A stretch of 64,000 bases of DNA, taken from NCBI GenBank assembly GCA_021397845.1, contig CM038044.1:82841942-82905941 (forward strand), written 5' to 3'. Shown here piece after piece: positions 55,690 to 64,000 of the stretch (within the stretch, counting starts at the first letter, position 1; each line of letters begins with the position of its first letter). A model generated the notes under the pieces. That model was not told where the DNA came from. It was given only the letters and a program-made list of their open reading frames with translations, and did no database searches. A program made the translations under genes and the position numbers. Source of the stretch: Areca catechu. Lineage: Eukaryota > Streptophyta > Magnoliopsida > Arecales > Arecaceae.

Positions 55690-58600
55690 ATGTGCACTAG
55701 ATCAGGAACCTCTTTTCACCCACCTTCTCCACCCTCTACCGAAACCATGGACCAACTGCGAGCTGACATTGGAGCCCTAACTCAATCCATGACCCAGTTA
55801 GGCAACCAGTTGAACAATAGACTGGATCAGATAGAGGCCAGACTCAGACCCCTAGAGGAAGCTGCTAGGCCCCGACCTGAACCCAGTCCTGAGTCCCCTC
55901 ATCCCAGGAGAAACCTGCCACAAGACCCTTACTTTGAGGATGACTTTGGGAAAGACCCTGACCCCTTTGTTGATACCCGTCCTAGGAGACCCAATCTAGA
56001 GGACCGTGAAGAAAGGGCCCTTAGGAGCATCAAGCTTGAGGCACCAACTTTCAATGGTAGCTTAGATCCCAGGGTGTATGAAGATTGGGAGTCTGCTATG
56101 GAGCAGTATTTTGACTGGTACTCTTTGTCTGAAAGAACTAAGTTTAAGTTTGCCAAGCTTAGGTTGGTTCACCAAGCAAGGTTGTTCTGGAACATGTTGA
56201 AAATTACATAGAGCAGAAAGGTCAATTACCCATAACCGCTTGGGGGGAGATGAGAGATAAACTTAGAAGGAAATACTTACCTACATCCTACACCCAGAAA
56301 CTGTTGGGCCAATGGCAAACCTTAAGTCAAGGGAGTAAGAGTGTGGCCGATTATATCGCCAAGTTTGATGAATATATTATACGATGTAAGGTTGTTGAAT
56401 CACCTGAGGTAACCCTGTCCAGGTTTAGGGCTGGCCTACACCCAGACATTCAGAGAGAGCTGTATTTTAGAGCAACCAGAACCTTGGAAGAAGCTTACCA
56501 AGTTGCTAGGCTTTGTGAGCGTTTCCAGAGAGCTCCCACCTATAGAAGACCTGAGCCCTTTAGAAACCAGAACCGCATCCCTGGATCCACCCAAAGTTAC
56601 AGCCAGGCTTACCCGAGTTGACCAAGCCCAAACCGAACCGACCCAAGTCGACCAAACGTAGCCCGACCCAGTCCTAGTCGTCCCAGCCTGAACCGACCAC
56701 AATACAGTAGAGAGGAAAAGGGTAAGGCTGTTGAAGTCCAGAGGAGACCCGATCCACAAAGTAAATACTTTAGGTGTCATAAACCTGGACATTTTGCTAG
56801 TCAGTGCACCGCCCCTGCCCTACTCACAGAAGAACCAACTGAGACTAAACCCGAACCAATCGTATAACCTGAGGAGGACATCTATGATCTCGAAAATCAG
56901 TTATTGGAAGAGTACAAGGGAGAGGAAGAAGTGTATGAATCTGAAAACCTTGTAGGGGTAGTCCGATGCATCCTAGCCCAAAACATAGTACAGGAAGACT
57001 GGCATAGGACCAACATCCTACAGACCCTGATCAAGCTAGGAGATAAGGTTTGTAAGGTCATCATTGATAGTGGAAGCTGTGTTAATGCCCTTTCCTTAAG
57101 TACAGTCAAATCTTTAGGACTAGCCACAGTTCCCCACCCCAACCCTTACAAAGTCTCCTGGATAGATTCAACTTCAATCCCGGTAAAATCTAGGTGCCAA
57201 ATCAAGATAAAAATAAGTTCTTATGAAGAATCGATTTGGTGTGACGTCTTGCCCATGGGTGTGGGTAGTATCATTCTAGGCCGACCTTGGCTTTTCGATC
57301 ATGATGCCACTCTTTATGGTTGATCCAATACCTGCATCTTTTTTCACCAGGGGAAAAAGATCACAATCAACCCAATCCAACCTTAGGACCCCATCAAGAA
57401 AGGATCTAGTAGCCTTAAGGAGAAGAAAACCGAAGTCAATCTGATCACACCTAAGGAGCTAGAGAAAGAGATTTTAGAGGGAGCCTTTGTTTGGATTCTA
57501 GCCACCAAGGAGAGTCACGAACCAACCAATGTAGACCACCCCCAAGAGGTAGTAAAGACTCTAAAAGAATTTGAGGATGTTTTCCCGGATGAATTACCTG
57601 ATCAACTGCCACCCCTTAGGGACATCCAGCACGTTATAGATTTGGTCCCAGGATCCACTTTGCCCAACCTTCCCCACTATAGGATAAACCCCACTGAACA
57701 TCAGGAACTTCAGAAACAAGTGGGAGAGCTGCTTAGGAAGGGTTTTCTTAGGGAGAGTTTAAGTCCCTGTGCCGTCCCTGCCCTACTTACCCCTAAGAAA
57801 GACGGGACCTAGAGAATGTGTGTTGATAGCAGGGCTATCAACAAAGTTACAATCAAATATAGGTTTCCTATTCCCCCCCTGGATGATATGCTCGATATGA
57901 TGGCCAGTGCCACTATCTTTTCCAAGATAGATCTCAAGAGTGGGTACCATCAGATTAGAATTCAATTGGGGGATGAATGGAAGATGGCATTTAAGACTAA
58001 GGATGGTCTGTTCGAGTGGGTAGTGATGCCTTTCGGGTTGTCTAATGTGCCCAGTACCTTTATGAGAGTCATGACCCAAGTCTTGCACGAGTTCACTCGA
58101 AAACTCCTTGTAGTATATTTTGATGACATCTTGATCTATAGCAAGACCAAAGAGGACCATCTTCACCACTTAAGGTTAGTTTGCGAAACCTTTTGGGAGA
58201 ATAGCCTTTACGCCAACCCTAAGAAGTGTGAATTTATGACAACTAGGGTTATCTTCTTAGGCTTTGTAGTTACCCCTAAAGGAGTTTCAGCCGACCCCGA
58301 AAAGGTTAGAGCTATAGTTGAATGGCCTGTCCCTGCTAGCATCCACGATGTACGTAGTTTCCATGGCCTAGCCACATTTTATAGACACTTCATTCGAGAA
58401 TTCAGTTCAATTGTAGCACCTATAACTGACTGCATCAGGAAGGGAGGTTTTCAATGGACTAAAGCTGCAGACAAAGCCTTCCTTGAAATTAAGGATAGAA
58501 TGATACAAGCACCTGTCCTGAGATTGCGGGATTTTTCTAAGGTTTTCGAGGTTGCTTGTGATGCATCGGGAGTTGGGATTGGTGGAGTACTTAGTCAGGA

Positions 58601-60508
58601 AAATTACCCCATGGCCTTCTTTAGTGAAAAACTTAATGAGGCAAAACTTAAGTACTCAACTTACGATAAGGAGTTTTATGCAGTCGTCCAAGCCCTTAGG
58701 TACTGGAGGCACTACCTGTTACCCCATGCATTTATGTTGTTTTCAGACCATGAAGCCCTTCAATACTTGAACTCCCAAAAGAGATTGAACCCTAGGCACG
58801 CGAAGTGGGTCGAGTATATCCAAGCCTATACCTTTGTGCTTAAACATCGTGCTAGTATTGAAAATAAGGTAGCTGAGGCCCATAGCCATCGTGCCTTTTT
58901 GTTAAACACAGTTAGGACTGAGGTTGTAGGATTTGACCGACTTAAAGAGCAATATAAATCTTGTCCTGACTTCAGTGAGATCTTCCAGTCTAAGCTTCAA
59001 GAACCATTTAGTGCCCATAGTGACTATACCTTATAGGATGGTTATCTTTTCAAGGGTAATAAGTTGTGCATTCCCAAGTCTTCACTCTGAGATTTTTTAG
59101 TGTTGAAACCCATGCGGGAGGCCTAGCTGGTCACTTTGGTAGGGAGAAGACCATTTTAACTGTTGAGGACCAGTTCTTTTGGCCTAGCCTTAAGAAAGAT
59201 GTCACCAATATTGTCTCTAGGTGCCAAACCTGTGCTATGTCCAAGCAGCAGAAACAGAATACTGGCCTTTACACACCCTTGCCCGTACCTAGCCACCCTT
59301 GGCAAGACCTCAGCATGGATTTTGTGGTAGGATTACCCAAGACCGCAAGGAAGCATGATTCTGTCTTTGTAGTAGTGGATAGGTTCTCCAAAATGGCTCA
59401 TTTTATACCCTGCTCCCAGACCCTAGATGCTTCCAAGGTTACCAAGCTTTTTCTGAAACATGTGGTTAAGTTACATGGCCTACCCAAGACTATATTGTCC
59501 GATAGGGATGTCCACTTCACTAGCTATTTCTGGAAAACCCTTTGGCACCTCCTAGGCACCAAGCTCTAATTCTCCATTGCATACCACCTGCAAACCGATG
59601 GACAAACTGAGGTGGTCAACCGCAGCCTAGGAAACCTTCTTAGATGTTTGATAGGTGAACATACGGGAAATTGGGATCTTTTTTTATCTCGAGCCGAGTT
59701 CGCCTACAATAGCTCCATGAATAGGACCACCGGGAAGAGTCCTTTTGAAATTGTTTGTGGATACAAGCCTAACTGACCTCTTGACCTGATTCCCCTACCC
59801 ATCCATGCGCGTGTCTCCGAGTTAGCTGATTCACTTGCATAGCATATTAGAGACATGCATAAAAAAATTAGCCAGAAAATTAATATAAGTAATAACACAT
59901 ATAAAAGGCTGGTTGATTCCCGAAAGTGAGCAAAAGAGTTTGAAATAGGGGATTTTGTAATGATTAGGCTCCGGCATGAACGGTTTCCACCTGGAACTGT
60001 TAAGAAGCTTCATGCTCGTGGGGCGGGTCCCTTTAAAGTGATTAGGAGAATGGGCCCTAATTCCTATGTGCTAGAATTACCTCCGGATTATGGAATTAGT
60101 TCGACATTCAATATCTCTGACTTAGTCGAGTATAGAGAACCCGCAAACATACCCAGTGAGCCATTTGGACCTAACCTCCCTTTTGAGAGTGAACCTGAAC
60201 CTGAGTGTCCATCTCAAAATATACCTGAGCGAGGAGAGCGGATCGAGCGTGTCTTGAATAACCAAGCCATCACTACCCGAGGCAAGGGCTATCAATGTTA
60301 CTTGGTCCGATGGCAAGGCCGACCCGAATCTGACGACTCGTGGATCACACGGGAGGACTTGCAGCGCATCGACCCTGACATCTTGGAGAGGTACCAAAGC
60401 CAAACTAACCCCTACTCGATAGGGTCGAGTTCCTCCCACCCCGGGAGAACTGGTGTGGGCACCAGGATTCGACAGAGGCTCCTCAACCCTCTGTGGATCT
60501 CAGATTAG
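55690..60508 (+). pseudogene. B1 gag-pol polyprotein
   Basis: Starts at ATG 55690 (MCTRSGTSFHPPSPP). A helical segment, about two PRR-like units, and the gag core (APTFNG, YEDWESAMEQYFDWYSL) follow. A frameshift near 56193 leads to KLRRKYLPTSYTQKLLGQW and the rest of gag, then the zinc knuckle YFRCHKPGHFASQC (56766-56807, first Cys is Tyr), protease DSG (57066-57074), and reverse transcriptase, open for 406 codons from 57816 with KIDLKSGYHQIRI and YFDD (58116-58127), RNase H included. A stop at 59034 and a shift precede the integrase (zinc finger 59110-59240; D 59318, D 59501, E 59609) and chromodomain (60235-60390: YQCYLVRWQGRPESDD). It runs through the purine tract (60443-60449) into the LTR and ends at 60508 (RLLNPLWISD). 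Two shifts and roughly nine stops: inactive. Confidence 0.95.
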
Positions 60509-62211
60509 GGTTCCACTTCTATGAGTCTTGTAATAAGGCTATGAGCCAAAGCAATTTCATACTTTCTAGTCATGTAACAAGTCTAAGTTTGTTTAGTCTT
60601 GTACCTTGACCAATTTGGGTCAAGTTTGGTCATGAGTCCTGTATTTGTTTTTGGTTCGAGTCTGAGTTTGGTTTGGGCCCAAGCCAAATTGAAGTCAACC
60701 TGGCTTTCAAGACCAAGTCAAGTCCTTGTGGGCCAACCCACCTCTTTCACTTGGAAAGATGCCAACTCAGGTGCCACCTCAGCTACCTATGTGGTGCCAT
60801 ATCATTTGCCACTTAGGCATCCAAGGAGGGAAACAAGGTGGCATCCTCATGCTTTCCACACGCCCTCCCTTTGCCTTGGACGACCTTGGAAGGAGGAGAC
60901 ATCATTCCCCTCTTCCCTCTCCCACATCACGCCATGATCCATCAAATATGGGGCATTGAAGATCCTTGAAGAGACCAAGCCACAAAGCAAGCCCTCTTCC
61001 AAGCCTTCTTCCCAAAGTGTTCATGCGAGGATGGAAGGTCAAAGGACACACTCCCCTCTCCAAGCCCTCAACCATGCAATGCCCAAAGCTCTCTCCATTT
61101 GGTTGGCCTTGAATCACTCCAAAGAGGGGCGTTGAAAAATCCAAGGAAACACATCCCTTCAAGTAAGCCATGTTCCACGTTTTCTTCCCAAACTGAGCAT
61201 GATAATGAAGGAAGTCAAGAGGCCAATCCCCTCTCCAAGCCCTCCCACATGCCACGCCCAATCCAAGTCCCTTTGGTCGGCCAAAGAGAGGAGAAGGTCA
61301 AAGGTTTTTGGCACCCCAAGAAAGCTTGTAATTTTGTTTGAAATTCAAATGGGCCTTGGGTGCTTATTTAAAGGACCCAATCCCTCCCTTGTAAAACTAT
61401 TGAATGGTTAATGAAAAAAAAAAAGAGTTTGAGTCTTCTATCTTCCAACCCTTGTCTCCTAGACTAGGTTGAGTGAGGTTGCTTTCGTCTCCAGGGACGT
61501 CGAGTGGTGTGAGGCCACCTGTTCGTCGCTCCAGGGTGTCGCGAATCCTTCATCCTGCTGGACATCGCGTGGTGTGAGGCCACAATCCTTCATCCTCTAG
61601 GACGTCGCAGGGTGCGAGGCCCCAAGTTATCTTCATCTTCGACTTCGGATTCCAGCCGGACACTGGGCTCGAAGCCCTTCTCCACCCCATCTCAGTTCCT
61701 TTCTGTGCATCTCCCCATTTTGCTGATCCTTATCTTGTTTGCCTACAGGTCCTCCCTGGCATCTCGGGCACCAGAGACAGTCGGCTTTGCCATCTCGACC
61801 TTCCGACCGAAAGCCAGTACTTCCACGGGTTCGACTACTCGGGCATCCAGGCTGCATCCATCGAGTTGAGCGATCTCTGCATCGGGTGCTTCAGACGTGT
61901 GAGGTTTGCTCTCTCTATCTCCTAAGTAAGTATTGTATTTCGAGCTAGTCCTACCGGGGTTTCTTAATCCCGAGGTCCTATTCTTGTTCTCACTGTTTAG
62001 GGCTTTGAACTGCTAGTCTAAGCTTCCATTACTCATCTTTCTTATTTCTTGCCTTTGCTTGTGATCGGGAATCAAAACCCTAAGAAAAATAACTAAAAAC
62101 TCATCAACCCTAATAAAAGAGTTCCTTTGCATCATAAGCATCCCATCTCTAGCATCCCTAGGCCCCCTTTCTCTGCATCATTCTTGGTATCAGAGCTTTA
62201 TCTCCGCATCA
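60451..62211 (+). repeat. B1 3' LTR
   Basis: TGGTGTGGGCACC to CTCCGCATCA. TATTTAAA at 61365-61372; internal PBS copy at 62185-62196. The dyad CTCGATAGGGTCGAG (60415-60429) is 21 bases before it. Confidence 0.94.
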
Positions 62212-63564
62212 ATAGCCGTTCTTAAGGTCTATCTTTAAGAAAACTTTGGCTCCGAGCATCATGTCTAACATATCATCTAATCGGGGGATGGAAAACCTAT
62301 ACTTCGCAGTTATCTTGTTGATAGCTCTACTATCTACACACATCCTCTAGGTACCATCTTTTTTAGGGGTCAGTAAAGCAGGGACTGCACATGGATTCAA
62401 GCTCTCCCTAATGAAACCCTTCCTAAGTAATTCTCCCACTTGTTTCTATAATTCTTGATGCTCACTGGGATTCATTCTATAGTAAGGAAGGTTAGGTAAA
62501 GTGGCTCCTGGGACTAAGTCTATTGCATGTTGGATGTCTCTAACGGGTGGTAATTGATCAGGTAAATCCTTAGGGAAGACATCCTCAAATTCTTTCAGAG
62601 CCTCAACAATTTCTTTAGGGTGTTTCTTTTGGATTGGCTCATGCATTTCTTTGGTGGTCAAGATCGAAATAGGGTTACCCTCAGCAATCTCCTTTTCTAA
62701 CTCCCTAGCCTTAATCAGGTTAACTCATGGTTTCTTGTCCTTAAGGCTACTAGAACCCCTCTTAACTGGGTCTCTAGGGGGAGCTGGGTTGATAACAAAC
62801 TTATTCCAATGGTAGTTAAAAGCACAAACATTGGTTCGACCATACAGGGTTGCATCATGATCAAAAAGATAATATCTACCTTGAATGATACTACTCACTT
62901 CCATGGGGATGACATCACACCAAATTTTTTCCTCATAGGTTTGCAGTCTAATTAAGATTTGGCACCTAGCTTTAATATGGATGGAGGTGGAATCTACCCA
63001 AGAAACTTTGTAAGGGTTAGGATGGGGAACTGTGGTCAACCCTAAAGATTTAATAGTATTGGCAAAGATGGCATTGACACAACTCCCACTATCTATGATG
63101 ATCTTAAGTACCTTACCCCCTACCTTAACAAAAGTTTGTGGGATGGTAGTCCTACACCAATCTTCCTTAACTGGGGTTTGGGTTAAGATGCACCTAACCA
63201 CTCATAATTGGTTCTCAGACTCAGGTTCTTCGTCCTCACATTCACACTCGTCTATCAGCTGATCATCGGCCTCATAAATCTCTCCCTCAGGTTCAGCTAT
63301 GGGTTCAGGCACTTCTTCCACTAGCTCACCTAAGTGTAGGGCGGCTAGGCATTGGTGCATAAAGTGGCCTGGTTTCTTACATCTAAAACAAGTCTTCTGG
63401 GGAGTGTAACTCTTATTGACCTCTATAGATTTACCTCGATCATCCTTATGGGTCAAAGGAGTACTAGGCTGGGGTCGACTCGGGCCTGGCTGACTAGGAC
63501 TGGGTTGACTCGGACTAGGTCGGCTAGGCATGGGTCGGCTCTGTGTAGATTAGTTAGCTCCTGG

Positions 63565-64000
63565 TGATGGGGGACCCGAAACCCATCCGAGTTTCTCTTT
63601 TTATTTTTTTTTAATTTTTTTTTATAGTTATTCCCGCTATTCCAGCTATCCCTTTTATTCCCGTTTTATTCCAGATTTATCCCATTGTTATTCCCAGCTT
63701 ATTCCATCATCAACCTTCTTCAACCCGTTCTGTTCATTTCTAAAACCTAGCTGCCACCCCTTTCCCCCCCCCCCATCCAGGCTGCCCGACCCCCGGCCGC
63801 CCCGCCGGATCGCCGCCGACGCTCGCCAACCCCCACCCTCGTCGGAGAAACCTGATGAGGAACAGATGGGGGTAGGATCGTTGGTGAGCCTAGAAGTCAC
63901 CTAAATTATTGTACTATTTTTTTTGATATTTTTTTCTCTAGGGGTGGCGAAGGAATAGTGGGGATGTAGGATAGGGATCTGGATCTCATGGACTTTGGGA
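63565..64000 (+). mobile_element. C2: C-family LTR, plus strand, cut by E2
   Basis: Starts TGATGGGGGACCCGAAACCC, matching the U3 start of C1 read on its own strand (6886 downward). The 'ttattcc' type repeats and the GC-rich Pro/Arg text after 63760 follow in the same order. It is inserted in the A2 gag (flank CCTGG). Only 288 bases are visible before E2. Confidence 0.8.
63853..64000 (-). mobile_element. E2: E-family LTR end, truncated by window
   Basis: Starts TGATGAGGAACAG, then GGGGGTAGGATCGTTGG as in E1 (9478 and 11600), and continues through 'ggcgaaggaatagtggggatg' to the window edge. It has the same orientation as E1 and is inserted in C2 (left flank AAACC). The far end is not visible. 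Confidence 0.75.

Larger units (their letters stand above)
53084..62211 (+). mobile_element. B1: full-length Ty3/gypsy chromovirus in A2 reverse transcriptase
   Basis: 9,128 bp, flanked by perfect ATAGC duplications (53079-53083 and 62212-62216). LTRs 53084-54844 and 60451-62211 are both exactly 1,761 bp, with about three differences in the first 135 bases by eye, so it is younger than A1. It is inserted antisense in A2 between the codons for Gly-Tyr and His of the KIDLKxGYH motif. Its interior encodes the full gag-pol set. Confidence 0.96.
49372..63564 (-). mobile_element. A2: autonomous-type chromovirus, broken by B1 and C2
   Basis: Minus-strand element inserted in the G 5' LTR (left flank CTCCA). 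3' LTR 49372-50619. Interior 50620-53083 and 62217-63564. B1 splits the reverse transcriptase, and C2 cuts gag at 63564 (flank CCTGG, 63560-63564). The gag N-terminus, leader and 5' LTR lie beyond the window. Protein content matches A1 closely. Confidence 0.9.
50556..63564 (-). pseudogene. A2 gag-pol polyprotein, 5' part missing
   Basis: On the minus strand from C2: SRP-rich linker, intact zinc knuckle CFRCKKPGHFMHQC (about 63392-63351), acidic spacer, protease with DSG (63093-63085), then the start of reverse transcriptase to KIDLKNGY, where B1 interrupts (62217/53083). It resumes with HQVRIRP and YFDD (52909-52898, near a frameshift), RNase H (52789-52340), integrase with the zinc finger (52000-51800), IISDTDVRF and QTEVVNHS, integrase C-terminus and a well kept chromodomain (50850-50680: YQCFLVRWQGQLESDD). 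It ends inside the LTR at 50556 (RLLNPLWIT). It is the only copy with all four zinc-knuckle ligands. Several stops and shifts remain. Confidence 0.9.
15875..64000 (-). mobile_element. G: gypsy element with replaced pol core, host of most insertions
   Basis: Minus-strand element inserted into the copia RNase H (left flank CACTA, 15870-15874). Its right end lies outside the window, so its duplication cannot be checked. Its own sequence survives in pieces: 15875-17726 (3' LTR and integrase C-terminus), 31065-32037 (replacement module and protease), 37993-39773 (end of the protease spacer, gag, leader), 48210-48465 (leader and PBS) and 48466-49371 (5' LTR part). H, A3, A1 and A2 separate these pieces. 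Removing each insertion restores continuous reading, for example from gag spacer GDEEP (37988 region) directly into the protease lead IESSDLL (32037 region). It keeps gag and protease but lacks reverse transcriptase, RNase H and the integrase core. Confidence 0.82.

Overview
This is a stretch of plant nuclear heterochromatin made almost entirely of nested LTR retrotransposons. The plant assignment rests on Ty3/gypsy chromovirus polyproteins, a Ty1/copia RNase H, primer-binding sites (PBS) matching plant initiator tRNA-Met (TGGTATCAGAGC), and LTRs of 0.66-2.1 kb. A large-genome angiosperm, perhaps a monocot, is likely, but I cannot name it. I find no intact host gene, no rRNA, tRNA or CRISPR, and nothing bacterial. 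Every polyprotein is broken by stops and frameshifts.

Layout, with labels used throughout. 1-1962 and 7562-9268: eroded tract, possibly an old coiled-coil gene, interrupted by solo LTR D (1963-7556), which itself holds C1 (2740-6886), a non-autonomous element with ~2 kb LTRs and only 83 bp between them. 9269-14169: LTR of a minus-strand copia element, holding E1 (9478-12257), a small element carrying a decayed RING-H2 gene fragment. 14170-15874: end of the copia RNase H, split by solo LTR F (14401-15813). From 15875 to beyond the right edge: minus-strand gypsy element G, exploded by insertions H (17727-31059, plus strand, holding A4 23599-30032), A3 (32038-37987), A1 (39774-48204, plus strand) and A2 (49372 onward). 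A2 is broken by B1 (53084-62211) inside its reverse transcriptase and by C2 (63565 onward) in gag, and C2 is broken by E2 (63853 onward). Nesting reaches five levels (copia > G > A2 > C2 > E2).

Five-base target-site duplications read directly: D TCTTC, C1 TCCTC, E1 AACAC, F ACAAT, A4 TGCTT, A3 ATGGG, A1 TCATG, B1 ATAGC; H has TATTG/CATTG. These fix the boundaries to the base.

A1, A2 and B1 are autonomous-type chromoviruses (gag, protease, reverse transcriptase, RNase H, integrase, chromodomain in one frame). G, H, A3 and A4 are non-autonomous relatives. In all four, the catalytic centre of pol is replaced by the same acidic, proline-rich module fused at the same point to the integrase C-terminus, with progressive loss of protease and then of the gag core. 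A dyad CTCGA-N5-TCGAG lies 20-21 bp before the 3' LTR in eight elements, including C1 and E1, which encode no pol. The strongest candidates for something undescribed are this replacement module with its partner system, the giant-LTR element C1, the dyad, tandem PBS duplications at LTR ends, and the RING-H2 capture.
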